Shown here in pieces: positions 52,674 to 60,863 of a stretch of 64,000 nucleotides of DNA (within the stretch, counting starts at the first letter, position 1; every line of letters starts with the position of its first letter). Source of the stretch: Bryobacterales bacterium (lineage in GTDB: Bacteria > Acidobacteriota > Terriglobia > Bryobacterales > Bryobacteraceae). The notes beneath the pieces are model-generated. The model saw nothing but the letters and a program-made list of their open reading frames with translations. It was not told the DNA's origin and made no database searches. The stretch lies in contig JADLBD010000213.1 of NCBI GenBank assembly GCA_020847975.1, positions 62,001 through 126,000 of the forward strand, given 5' to 3'. The translations under genes and the position numbers were made by a program.

Positions 52674-53519
52674 TCAGTGCCCCTTCTTCGGCTGGCTCTT
52701 AGCAGCCTCCTCAGGCTTGGCGGCGTGAGCACCCTCTCCGTGTTTCTCCTTCGCCTTGCCGCGCGCGTCTTCCTCGTTCGCGCTTCCGGGCGGTGGGGTC
52801 AGATACTGCACGATGACCGAGATGCGGCGGTTCGAGGCGTTGGTCGGCTCATTCTTCGAGCGCAGCTTTTGATCCGCGAAGCCACGCACCTGTCCCACCT
52901 GGTCCTGACGTAGCCCGTTGGTCATCATAATGCGCCGCGCGGCGTTGGCCCGGTCCGACGAAAGCTCCCAATTCGAATAGCCGCTCTCGCCGTTGGAGAA
53001 CGGCTTGGAATCCGTGTGACCCTCGATATACAGGTGGTTAGGCAGCTTGCCCAACTCCGAAGCGAGTTTGGCAATCAGCTCCTCGCCGATTTCGCTCGGC
53101 TTGGCGTTGCCGCTCTGGAAGAACACGCCCTTCTCCGTCTCGAGCAGTTCAATGCGCAGCCCCTCGCCGGTTACGGTGATCTGGATGTTCTTGCTGAACT
53201 TCTGGAAATCCGGCGTCTGCTTGAGGGCCGCCTCCAGCTTCTCCTTCAGGTTGTCCATATCATCTTTCTTCAACTGAAGACCCTCGTCGATGCCGCTCAT
53301 GTTGGACCCCATCTGCTTCCCCACACCTGTAGGATCCTGGAAGTAGCCGCCCACCGCTTTCTTCACCTTCTCATCACTCGAAAGCAGCCAAAGCACAATG
53401 AACAGCGCCATCATCGCCGTAACGAAATCGGCATAAGCCACCTTCCATGCCCCGCCGTGATGCCCGCCATGCGAGACCTTCTTCTTGACAACAATGATCG
53501 GCTGATCATGCTCCGGCAT
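52674..53519 (-). CDS. motB: Flagellar motor stator protein MotB
   Basis: A 281-residue stator subunit. A basic N-terminus (VVKKKVSHGGHHGG) leads to one transmembrane helix with the proton-carrying Asp in AYADFVTAMMALFIVLWLL. A plug region follows, then an OmpA-like peptidoglycan-binding domain (~residues 150-245) with YIEGHTDSKPFSNG, NWELSSDRANAARRIMM and NASNRRISVIVQYL. The tail is charged and Lys/Glu-rich. It starts 6 bp after motA. Confidence 0.94.
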   Translation of the reverse strand: MPEHDQPIIVVKKKVSHGGHHGGAWKVAYADFVTAMMALFIVLWLLSSDEKVKKAVGGYFQDPTGVGKQMGSNMSGIDEGLQLKKDDMDNLKEKLEAALKQTPDFQKFSKNIQITVTGEGLRIELLETEKGVFFQSGNAKPSEIGEELIAKLASELGKLPNHLYIEGHTDSKPFSNGESGYSNWELSSDRANAARRIMMTNGLRQDQVGQVRGFADQKLRSKNEPTNASNRRISVIVQYLTPPPGSANEEDARGKAKEKHGEGAHAAKPEEAAKSQPKKGH

Positions 53520-53525
53520 CGCTGC

Positions 53526-54383
53526 TTAGCTCCCCCCGCCTTTGCAGGTCTTTTCCATTTCCTTGAATGAGGGACGAACGTCATGGGGAATGGCGCGCCG
53601 GGCGAATTCGGTAGCGATGAGCGGAGGGCATCCCTTGGCGAAGGCGATCAGCCCCACGCGAAGAGTGTGATAGTAGCTCCCCTCGTCGTCGTTGATCTTG
53701 GACATGTTCGAAGCCAGCGGGCCGAAGAATCCATAGCACATGAGAATGCCAAGGAAGGTTCCCACCAGCGCCGCGGCCACCTTGTGGCCGATCTCCTCGG
53801 GCGGGCCTCCAATAGCCCCCATGGTGATGACAACGCCCAATACGGCGGCCACGATTCCGAGGCCCGGAAGGGAATCCGCCATCGTACTCAGCGCCCCTAC
53901 CGGCGCGCTCGCCTGATGATGATGCACTTCCATGTCGAGCTCCATCATTTCGTTCAGGTCATGCGTGGCCACGCCCCCCGTAATCAGCACCCGCAGCGTA
54001 TCGCAAAAGAAGTACAGCGCATGGTGATCTTTCACGAACTTCGGAAACTTGCCGAACAACTGGCTCTTGTCCGGCTCCTCCACATCCGGCTCGAGCTTCG
54101 CCAGGCTGTTCTTGCGCGCATACGAGAAAACTTCATTCAGCATCTTCAGCGTTTCCAGGTAAAAGGCCTTATTGCACCGGCTGCCTTTCGTCACCCCGAT
54201 CATGCCTTTGAAAATACCGATGACCGTGGGAAGCGGATTGGCGATCAGAAGCGTGCCAACCGCCGCCCCTCCGATGATGACAAGCTCCGCAGGCTGTACC
54301 AGCACCTGCAGGTTTCCGTGCTCCATGAGATAGCCGCCTATGATGGCGCCTATCACAACAAGAATTCCGATGATCGCAAACAT
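53526..54383 (-). CDS. motA: Flagellar motor stator protein MotA
   Basis: A 285-residue protein with four transmembrane helices. Typical segments are the N-terminus FAIIGILVVIGAIIGGYLME, PAELVIIGGAAVGTLLIANP, HHHQASAPVGALSTMADSLP and the helix GLGIVAAVLGVVITMGAIGG. It pairs with MotB to form a proton-type stator. A FliA-type promoter candidate lies 60 bp upstream. It is separated by about 42 kb from the main flagellar operon in this window. Confidence 0.94.
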   Translation of the reverse strand: MFAIIGILVVIGAIIGGYLMEHGNLQVLVQPAELVIIGGAAVGTLLIANPLPTVIGIFKGMIGVTKGSRCNKAFYLETLKMLNEVFSYARKNSLAKLEPDVEEPDKSQLFGKFPKFVKDHHALYFFCDTLRVLITGGVATHDLNEMMELDMEVHHHQASAPVGALSTMADSLPGLGIVAAVLGVVITMGAIGGPPEEIGHKVAAALVGTFLGILMCYGFFGPLASNMSKINDDEGSYYHTLRVGLIAFAKGCPPLIATEFARRAIPHDVRPSFKEMEKTCKGGGS

Positions 54384-54444
54384 GTTGTTTCGACGTGACA
54401 GTCACTTCCGTGAGCTAGTGAATTCGATCTACCACCCAATATGC

Positions 54445-54471
54445 TCATCGGTAGGCGCATGCCGGATGTTA
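54445..54471 (-). promoter_or_regulatory. Candidate FliA (sigma-28) promoter for motAB
   Basis: On the minus strand TAAC, exactly 15 bases, then ACCGATGA. The FliA consensus from enteric bacteria is TAAA-N15-GCCGATAA, giving 3 of 4 and 6 of 8 matches with correct spacing. It is placed about 60 bp upstream of the motA start, and a FliA gene is encoded at 9657-10406. Confidence 0.42.
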
Positions 54472-54478
54472 GCCCTAT

Positions 54479-54568
54479 AAGCGCAAAGGGCACGTCCCGC
54501 GCCACCAAAGTACGAGGAACACCGCGATGATTCGCGGCGCGGGCGGGCTCCGTTTTACGCGTGTTCCT
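54479..54568. repeat. Tandem repeat copy 1 (90-bp core, 93-bp period)
   Basis: The 90-bp core recurs at 54572-54661 with one mismatch (54557 A against 54650 G). It contains nested inverted repeats: CCGCGA-tgat-TCGCGG at 54522-54537, CCCGCGCC (54496-54503) with GGCGCGGG (54536-54543), and AGGAACAC (54515-54522) with GTGTTCCT (54561-54568). It lies between motA and the TonB receptor gene. It does not look like a gene and could be a mobile REP-like unit or a structured RNA element. Confidence 0.85.
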
Positions 54569-54571
54569 CAA

Positions 54572-54661
54572 AAGCGCAAAGGGCACGTCCCGCGCCACCA
54601 AAGTACGAGGAACACCGCGATGATTCGCGGCGCGGGCGGGCTCCGTTTTGCGCGTGTTCCT
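54572..54661. repeat. Tandem repeat copy 2 (90-bp core, 93-bp period)
   Basis: Near-identical to copy 1, separated from it by 3 bp. All three inverted repeats seen in copy 1 are conserved. A short minus-strand frame across both copies yields the repeated peptide VARDVPFAL, which I treat as incidental. Confidence 0.85.
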
Positions 54662-54687
54662 TAGAAGTGGCTGGGGATTCAGGATGT

Positions 54688-54720
54688 CCCCATCCTTTGA
54701 GCGCCGCTCAAAGGATGGGG
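54688..54720. terminator. Strong stem-loop downstream of the TonB receptor gene
   Basis: CCCCATCCTTTGAGC and its exact complement form a 15-bp perfect stem with a 3-base loop (GCC). It begins 13 bases past the receptor stop on the minus strand. No T-run follows on either side, so it is a non-canonical terminator or an RNA-stabilising hairpin. Confidence 0.55.
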
Positions 54721-54733
54721 ATCAGAGGAGGGA

Positions 54734-57700
54734 TCAGAACTGGAAGCGGAGCGCCAACTGTACCTGCCGCGGATTGCCCACGGTGCCCGTAATCAAACCG
54801 GCTGACGTGCTGCCGATGGTCGCGTTCGGCTGCCCGAACTGCGGCGTATTCGTCACGTTGAACATCTCCGCCCGGAACTGGACCTTCATCTCCTCGCGGA
54901 TCGGGAAATCCTTGAACAGAGATACGTCCCAGTTGAAGCGGCCCGGCCCGAACAGAATGTTCCGGCCCGCGTTCCCGTAAAGCCCCGGAGAGTTCTGCGT
55001 GAAAGCCGTCGGGTCAAACCACTTGCTGAGGGTCGGATTGGGAAGGGTTCCCGCACCGATGCGGTCCGGCCGGCTTCCGGTTCCCGTGTTCAGGCTGTTT
55101 GTCGCAAGGCCTGGCGTGAACGGAAGGCCGGTCTGCAAGGTCATGATGCCGTTGGTCTGCCAGCCGCCGGCCACCATGTCGAGGGCGCGCCCCTTGGGGT
55201 GGAACGGGAACTGATAGAGATAGCTGATGGTGGCCCGGTGGCGGATGTCGAAACTCGAGTTCCCGCGGTCGGCCCGGCGGTTCCTTGCGTCCTGCGGTGT
55301 GCCCGTACCGCCGCCGAACTCCGTGCCCGTATCGTCGATCGAGTGTCCGTAAGTGTATCCGAACAGCAGCCCGAGCCCCTTCGACATGCGTTTTTCGACC
55401 GACATTTGCAGCGCGTTGTAATTGGAGAGACCGTCTGAGACGGCATAGGTGACATCCGCCAGGGCGGGGCGAACGCCGAAGAACGGACGCCGCGGATTCA
55501 CGGCGCCGGTTCCGGGCACGGCCTGATTGAGGTTGAATGTCGTGCCCAGCCGCCGGCCGAGATTCCCCGTATAAGCGATTTTCAGCACCATCTCCTTCGG
55601 CAGTTCCCGCTGCACGCTGAGGTTGAACTGTTCCGCGTAGGCGTTGCGGAATTCGTTGGCGATTCCGACAACGCTGCCCACCGGCGATTTGCGCAAATCC
55701 ACGTTGAGCACCGGTGGCGGCAGGAAGCCCTGGCTGACGGTGGGATAGGGACCGGGCGCGGTATCCGCCGGCGTGTTGCTGTTGATCGGCCCGAACGGGA
55801 AGGTCCGCTGGAGACGCAAGAGCGCGCCGCCGTTGCCGTTGCTGTTCGAGAACAGCCCGAACCCGCCGCGGACTACGGTCTTCGAGTCCAACTGATAGGC
55901 AAAGCCAAAGCGGGGTGACCAGCCGCCGTAGTACTTCGAGACGTTCGCCGTGGGGCTCACGTTGTCCAGCCCGGGGATGAGGATGCTAGCCGTGCCGGGG
56001 TCGAAATTCCCCATCCGGTTCGCCACTTCGGTATAGGGGCTGTAGTATTCCCAGCGCAGCCCGAGGTTCAGTGTAAGCTTGCGGTTCACCCTCCAGTCGT
56101 CCCCCACATACCATGCAGTTTCGATGCCGCGGAAGCCGACCCAGGCGAGCGTGAAATCCTGCTCGATGAGGCTCGGAAGTCCCAGCAGGAAGCTGGCCAT
56201 GGAATCGCCCGTCCGCCCCACGCCGGGCTGGTTGGTGAAGTTGGGATTGAAGTTGAAACGCCCGTTGCCGCGGTTGGTCTGGTACTCGGTGATCTGACGG
56301 CGCCGGACATCGATGCCCGCCTTCAGCGTGTGGGCGCCGGAAATGAAGGTGACGTTGTCGATGTACTGGAACATGTTCTCGCGCCGGAAAATGGGCAGCG
56401 AACGGCTTTGCCCGATGCCGGCGTAGCCGGAAGGCGAGATGATCGGCAAGCCTAATTGGAGCGGGTGGGTGTTCGAGTTGGGAATGCCGAGTTGGTTGCC
56501 GAGCGCGTCGCCGGCGGTGGTGTCACCGAGGGTGTAGTCGAGCCGGAAGCGGTTGAACCCGACACGAACCTCATTGATCAGCCGGGGCGAAAAGGTATGC
56601 GCCCAGCTTGCCACCGCATGCTGCGTGGGGGCAAACGAAGGACCCGCGAAGGAATCCTCATTCCCGAGTCCAACGGGTTTCGATAACCCCGGCAGCTTCA
56701 CATTGGGAAACGTGGGCGGAGCCAGGGTGGTGGTGTTTTGCAGCGCATAGCGCGAGAAGAACGTGTCATTCGAGGAAATCTGGTGGTCAATCCGGATATC
56801 CCCCTGGTCCCAGCTTTGCGTCTGGAGCAGGTTGGCCAGGTAATTGTTGACGATGTTGCCGTTGATGGGCTGCGGATACGCGTTGATGAGCTTGTTGGTG
56901 ATGGGGTCGAACCGGGATGCCGGGATCGTGTTGCCGGCAAACTGCTGGCGGGCGCCGCCGGCGAGCGTCATCGGATCATAGATGGGGAACAGGCCGGATT
57001 GCGAGAAGTCGCCGCCGCGCATAGCCACCGTGGGAACCGTCAGCACGAGGCTCGAAACCGAGCTACGGCGATAGCCTTCGTAGTCCACGAAGAAGAACGT
57101 TCTATTCTTGCCGTTGTACAGTTTCGGAATAACCACCGGCCCGCCCAGGGAGAAGCCGAACTGGTTGAAGCGGAACGGGGGGAAGGTGGTTCCCTTGGGG
57201 TTGAAGAAATTGCGCGCGTCCATGGCCGAGTTGCGCAGGAACTCGAAGGCGCTGCCGTGGAATTCATTCGTGCCGGACTTGGTGATCACGTCCACCTGGG
57301 CGCCCGAGTTGCGGCCCTGGTCGGCGGAGAACAGGTTGGTCTGCACTTTGAATTCCCGCACGGCTTCGACGGCGGGCCGCAGCACGATGGAGATCGTCAG
57401 ACGTTCGTTGTTGTCGATGCCGTCGTACATGAAGTTATTGGCGCCCTCGCGGTTGCCATTCGAGAAGATCTCGCTTCCGGGCCGGCGATCATCCGGGCGG
57501 GTGCCGCTCATGATGGTTCCCGAGGTGGAGAATCCGACGCCGTTCACGCCGGGGGTGATAATCGCAAGTTGGACGAAGTTACGCCCGTTGAGCGGCAGTT
57601 CGTTGACGAAGCGCTGCGAGATGACCGTGCCGATGGAAGAGGACTGGCTCTCGAGCAGCGGCGGCGCCGCGGTGACTTCCACCGTTTCAGACACCTCGCC

Positions 57701-58015
57701 CACTTGCATGGCGAAATCGACTTTGGCGCGCTGATTGACTTCCAGCACGACGTCATTGCGCACGGTCTTGCGGAAACCGGACGCTTCCACGGACAGGTTG
57801 TACTTCCCAGGGGGAATCAATGCGATGAGGTAGTTGCCGGCTTGGTCCGACACCGTCTCCCGTGTCTGAGCCGTGTCGGCGTTGACAATGGTGACCTTTG
57901 CGCCGGGCACGGATGCGCCGGAAGAATCCGTGACCGTTCCCGAAAGTTCGGCGGTCCCGATTTGAGCGGAAAGAGCAGCGGCGAACGCAAGCCCAGATAA
58001 GAAAAGACGCCACAT
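54734..58015 (-). CDS. TonB-dependent receptor with carboxypeptidase-regulatory domain (Oar-like)
   Basis: A 1093-residue outer-membrane protein. After a signal peptide (WRLFLSGLAFAAALSA), residues ~22-110 form a CarboxypepD_reg Ig-like domain (LSGTVTDSSGASVPGAKVTI). The plug domain follows (ISQRFVNELPLNGRNFVQLA, YDGIDNNERLTI) and then a large beta-barrel ending in an aromatic residue (QLALRFQF). This is the dominant receptor type in acidobacteria, probably for carbohydrate or peptide uptake. No SusD partner is adjacent. It ends at the stem-loop 54688-54720. Confidence 0.92.
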   Translation of the reverse strand: MWRLFLSGLAFAAALSAQIGTAELSGTVTDSSGASVPGAKVTIVNADTAQTRETVSDQAGNYLIALIPPGKYNLSVEASGFRKTVRNDVVLEVNQRAKVDFAMQVGEVSETVEVTAAPPLLESQSSSIGTVISQRFVNELPLNGRNFVQLAIITPGVNGVGFSTSGTIMSGTRPDDRRPGSEIFSNGNREGANNFMYDGIDNNERLTISIVLRPAVEAVREFKVQTNLFSADQGRNSGAQVDVITKSGTNEFHGSAFEFLRNSAMDARNFFNPKGTTFPPFRFNQFGFSLGGPVVIPKLYNGKNRTFFFVDYEGYRRSSVSSLVLTVPTVAMRGGDFSQSGLFPIYDPMTLAGGARQQFAGNTIPASRFDPITNKLINAYPQPINGNIVNNYLANLLQTQSWDQGDIRIDHQISSNDTFFSRYALQNTTTLAPPTFPNVKLPGLSKPVGLGNEDSFAGPSFAPTQHAVASWAHTFSPRLINEVRVGFNRFRLDYTLGDTTAGDALGNQLGIPNSNTHPLQLGLPIISPSGYAGIGQSRSLPIFRRENMFQYIDNVTFISGAHTLKAGIDVRRRQITEYQTNRGNGRFNFNPNFTNQPGVGRTGDSMASFLLGLPSLIEQDFTLAWVGFRGIETAWYVGDDWRVNRKLTLNLGLRWEYYSPYTEVANRMGNFDPGTASILIPGLDNVSPTANVSKYYGGWSPRFGFAYQLDSKTVVRGGFGLFSNSNGNGGALLRLQRTFPFGPINSNTPADTAPGPYPTVSQGFLPPPVLNVDLRKSPVGSVVGIANEFRNAYAEQFNLSVQRELPKEMVLKIAYTGNLGRRLGTTFNLNQAVPGTGAVNPRRPFFGVRPALADVTYAVSDGLSNYNALQMSVEKRMSKGLGLLFGYTYGHSIDDTGTEFGGGTGTPQDARNRRADRGNSSFDIRHRATISYLYQFPFHPKGRALDMVAGGWQTNGIMTLQTGLPFTPGLATNSLNTGTGSRPDRIGAGTLPNPTLSKWFDPTAFTQNSPGLYGNAGRNILFGPGRFNWDVSLFKDFPIREEMKVQFRAEMFNVTNTPQFGQPNATIGSTSAGLITGTVGNPRQVQLALRFQF

Positions 58016-58090
58016 GGCGTTGCACCTCCCACAAGCGTAATGTTTCTCATCATATCGTATGTCGAAGTCTCCTGCCTTTTCCGCAAAAGA

Positions 58091-58124
58091 GAAACCCCGT
58101 CCGGGTCGTTTCGGACGGGGTTTC
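58091..58124. promoter_or_regulatory. Hairpin in the divergent receptor/flavoprotein gap
   Basis: GAAACCCCGTCCG and its exact complement form a 13-bp stem with an 8-base loop. It lies 75 bp upstream of the TonB receptor start and ~120 bp upstream of the flavoprotein start. It could be a leader-RNA structure of either transcript. AAAACTGTC is repeated just to the right (58142-58150 and 58152-58160). Confidence 0.4.
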
Positions 58125-58246
58125 CAGGGTGGAAGCGGTCGAAAACTGTCAAAAACTGTCTAAGGCCGTCGAATGGCCCATTTGGACTGAGCGGAGCGAT
58201 GGTCGCTTCGCGAACCGGGGCAATTTTCGATACAGTGTACGGAAGC

Positions 58247-60031
58247 ATGCTACCGCTCCTTGATGCAGCCTACGCATCCGCCGCGCTCGCCGCCGGACCT
58301 GAACCACAAGCCGATGTGATTGTCGTGGGAGCCGGCATCGCAGGTCTTTCCGCCGCTGCCGAGGGCGCCTCGGCCGGTCTGCGTGTCTCCGTCGTCGATA
58401 TGGGCTCCGTCTTCGGCGGGCACGCTGTCATGTCCTCCGGCGGGCTGAGCATCGCCGGCACCCCGCTTCAGAAGGAACGGGGCTTCGAGGACACGCCCGA
58501 GATCGCCGAGCGCGACTTTCTCAAACTGGGCGAGGATGCGAATGAGGAGTGGGTCCGGCTGTACGCCCGCGAATCGAAGACGCTCATCTACGACTGGCTC
58601 ACCTCGATGGGCGTGCGGTTCAACGGCGTTTCCACGGGCGGCACCGGCAACACCGGGAATACGTTTCCTCGCTTCCACATGAACCCCCAACTGGGCTATG
58701 GCATTATCAGCCCCATCTACCGTGCTTGCCTCAAGAACCCCGGCGTCGCCTTCCATTGGAATATCGAGGTAACGGAACTGGTCTGGGAGGGCGGGCGCGT
58801 GAGGGGCATTCGCGGCAAGGACACCCGTACGGGAGCAGACGTCAGGATGGAAGCGCCCGCGGTCCTTCTGGCTACTGGCGGCTACGAGAGCAACCTGGAA
58901 CTGGTGCGCAAGAACTGGCCTTCGTACCTCGGCCAACCGGGGACGGTGCTGACCGGCTCGGGCCTGCACTCGATGGGTTCGGGCCTCACCCTGGCGGAAC
59001 ACGTGGGCGCGGCGACCCAGCACCTGGACCATCAGTGGATCTACACGCGCGGCATCCCCGACCCGCGCCATATCGAGGAGGGCCGCGGCCTGTATTTCAC
59101 GGCTCCGGCGGCGATCTGGGTGAATGCCCAGGGTGAGCGCTTCGCCGATGAAATGGGGGCGACGAAGCCCGTCATCCGCCGGGTGATGGCGCAGAAGCCG
59201 CCCACGTATTGGATGATCTTCGACGCGGAGGGCGCCAGGCGCTTTTCCATCGCCGGTCCGGACTGGCAGGACGAAAAGCGCAAGCGTACGCTCGTGCTGG
59301 AGAACCCCAAACTGGTGAAGTCCGCGCAGACCATCGGGGAACTCGCCCGCATGGCCGGCCTTCCTCCCGCCGTGGTGGAGCGCACGGTTGCACGATGGAA
59401 CGAAATGATCGACAAGGGCGAAGACACGGACTTTCACCGGAACTTGAAGCCATTCCCCATGAGGCGGTCCGGGCGGCCGCTGTTCCCCGGTGTGTCGAAG
59501 ATTGCCGTACCTCCTTTCTATGCGGCGCAGATGTATCCGCTGTCGCGCAAGAGCATGGGCGGGCTGCTGATTGACCTGCAATGCCGCGTGCTCAATGCGA
59601 GGCATGAACCGATTCCGGGACTTTATGCGGCGGGGGAAGTAACCGGGATGGGCGGCATCAATGGAAAGGCGGCCCTCGAGGGGACCTTCCTCGGGCCATC
59701 GCTGGTGCAGGGCCGCCTGGCCGCCCGCGCCATCGCGACAGCAGTCCCCCACAACGAGGCGAACCCAGCGGCCACGCCCACGGCTGCGCCACAGGAGCCA
59801 GGCAAAGCAGTAAAACTGCCCTGCGAATCCTGCCATCCCATGGCCAAACTCGTGCAGGAGCACCGGAAGGGCTACTGGCATTTTGATAAGGTTCACTCGC
59901 TTGTGATGCAGCGGAAGCTGGACTGCCTGCTGTGCCACGCCGAGATGTCGCCGTTCGTCGCGGGACGTCACAGGATTGACCGGACGGCGCAGGTGGGCAA
60001 CTGCCTGCACTGCCATTTGACGCCGGAGTAA
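58247..60031 (+). CDS. FAD flavoprotein fused to C-terminal three-haem cytochrome c segment
   Basis: A ~594-residue protein. Residues ~23-500 are a FAD_binding_2 flavoprotein (fumarate reductase/flavocytochrome c/KstD type), with the dinucleotide fold DVIVVGAGIAGLSAAAEGAS, GGHAVMSSGGLSIAG, and the C-terminal GLYAAGEVTGMGGINGKAAL. The last 70 residues hold three c-haem motifs: CESCH (526-530), CLLCH (560-564) and CLHCH (586-590). Shewanella flavocytochrome c3 places its haems at the N-terminus instead. Only a weak signal-like leader is visible; ATG 58199 is an alternative start. Substrate unknown. Confidence 0.8.
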   Translation: MLPLLDAAYASAALAAGPEPQADVIVVGAGIAGLSAAAEGASAGLRVSVVDMGSVFGGHAVMSSGGLSIAGTPLQKERGFEDTPEIAERDFLKLGEDANEEWVRLYARESKTLIYDWLTSMGVRFNGVSTGGTGNTGNTFPRFHMNPQLGYGIISPIYRACLKNPGVAFHWNIEVTELVWEGGRVRGIRGKDTRTGADVRMEAPAVLLATGGYESNLELVRKNWPSYLGQPGTVLTGSGLHSMGSGLTLAEHVGAATQHLDHQWIYTRGIPDPRHIEEGRGLYFTAPAAIWVNAQGERFADEMGATKPVIRRVMAQKPPTYWMIFDAEGARRFSIAGPDWQDEKRKRTLVLENPKLVKSAQTIGELARMAGLPPAVVERTVARWNEMIDKGEDTDFHRNLKPFPMRRSGRPLFPGVSKIAVPPFYAAQMYPLSRKSMGGLLIDLQCRVLNARHEPIPGLYAAGEVTGMGGINGKAALEGTFLGPSLVQGRLAARAIATAVPHNEANPAATPTAAPQEPGKAVKLPCESCHPMAKLVQEHRKGYWHFDKVHSLVMQRKLDCLLCHAEMSPFVAGRHRIDRTAQVGNCLHCHLTPE

Positions 60032-60088
60032 GAAGATGCCCCGTGTCCCTGACCGGCTCCCAGCGTGCCCTAAGATGAACCTCCCAGC

Positions 60089-60094
60089 TATAAT
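60089..60094 (+). promoter_or_regulatory. Candidate -10 element before the small secreted protein gene
   Basis: A perfect TATAAT, 20 bp upstream of a strong Shine-Dalgarno-bearing ATG at 60114. No good -35 is present at 16-18 bp, so activity is uncertain. Confidence 0.4.
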
Positions 60095-60113
60095 AACTCA
60101 AAGGAGGGGAACA

Positions 60114-60809
60114 ATGAGAAGACGCTTCACGAACTTTCGAGGGGTTCCGGTTTTGTTAGTTGGGCTCGCCACTTGCGTGGCTGTCCACGCGCAACCCGTG
60201 CGCGAGATGCACGTACAACTTGCAGCCGGCTTCAACACCGTTGAAGGAAGGGTGATTACCGCGGGCGACACCTTGGTTTTCATGGACGACGCCCAGCCAC
60301 AGTCCTCCTTCTACGCTACTCGCGGTCAGATTGACCAGATCAGCGCCGGAAGTGGTGATAACGTCGTGGTTCAGTTCAAGCAGCCCGTCCGGGATCGCAC
60401 GGGAGAGCGGATGCGTGTCGAGTTCAAGGTTCCGCCCGAAGACCGCGACGTCCTTAAATCCTGGTTCAGCCGGGGTGCTTCTTCCACCGCGGCAAGCAGC
60501 GGAGCCGCGGCGCAATCGGAAGAGCTTACCTACCACGCGCAGCGGAACAAGCGGATCGGCAATGATGAAGGCCGCCTGGTGGTAAAATCCGACCGCCTGG
60601 CATTTGTCGCGAATAACCCCTCCGCGTCGCGCGAATGGCTCTTCACCGACATTCGGAGTTTCAAGCAGAAAGGGCCATACCGCCTGGAGATTCAGCCATT
60701 TTCCGGCGAAAAGTACAATCTCAAGCTGCTCGGCGGCGGCGGCATGTCGCGCGAGGATTATAAGCGAGTCGCCGACAGCATCGCACGCGCCCGGGCAGCC
60801 AAGCCGTAG
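60114..60809 (+). CDS. Secreted protein of unknown function
   Basis: A 231-residue exported protein with a signal peptide (MRRRFTNFRGVPVLLVGLAT to AVHAQ). Two similar beta-rich segments follow a Ser/Ala linker: ~30-110 (GDTLVFMDDAQPQSSFYATR) and ~140-210 (RLVVKSDRLAFVANNPSASR, then WLFTDIRSFKQKGPYRLEIQ). The latter resembles PH-like domains that sense surface charge, but I do not recognise a family. The ATG at 60114 has AAGGAGGGG upstream and is preferred to 60036. It is 82 bp after the flavoprotein gene. Confidence 0.65.
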   Translation: MRRRFTNFRGVPVLLVGLATCVAVHAQPVREMHVQLAAGFNTVEGRVITAGDTLVFMDDAQPQSSFYATRGQIDQISAGSGDNVVVQFKQPVRDRTGERMRVEFKVPPEDRDVLKSWFSRGASSTAASSGAAAQSEELTYHAQRNKRIGNDEGRLVVKSDRLAFVANNPSASREWLFTDIRSFKQKGPYRLEIQPFSGEKYNLKLLGGGGMSREDYKRVADSIARARAAKP

Positions 60810-60863
60810 GCCGGCCTCTTCCCCACCTTGCTCGGACCGATGACTCGAGTAAGATAGCTCTGG

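Noticed and set aside
56738-58000. 420-codon plus-strand frame opposite the TonB receptor
   Set aside because: Antisense shadow of conserved plug-domain sequence; no start signal or recognisable domain.
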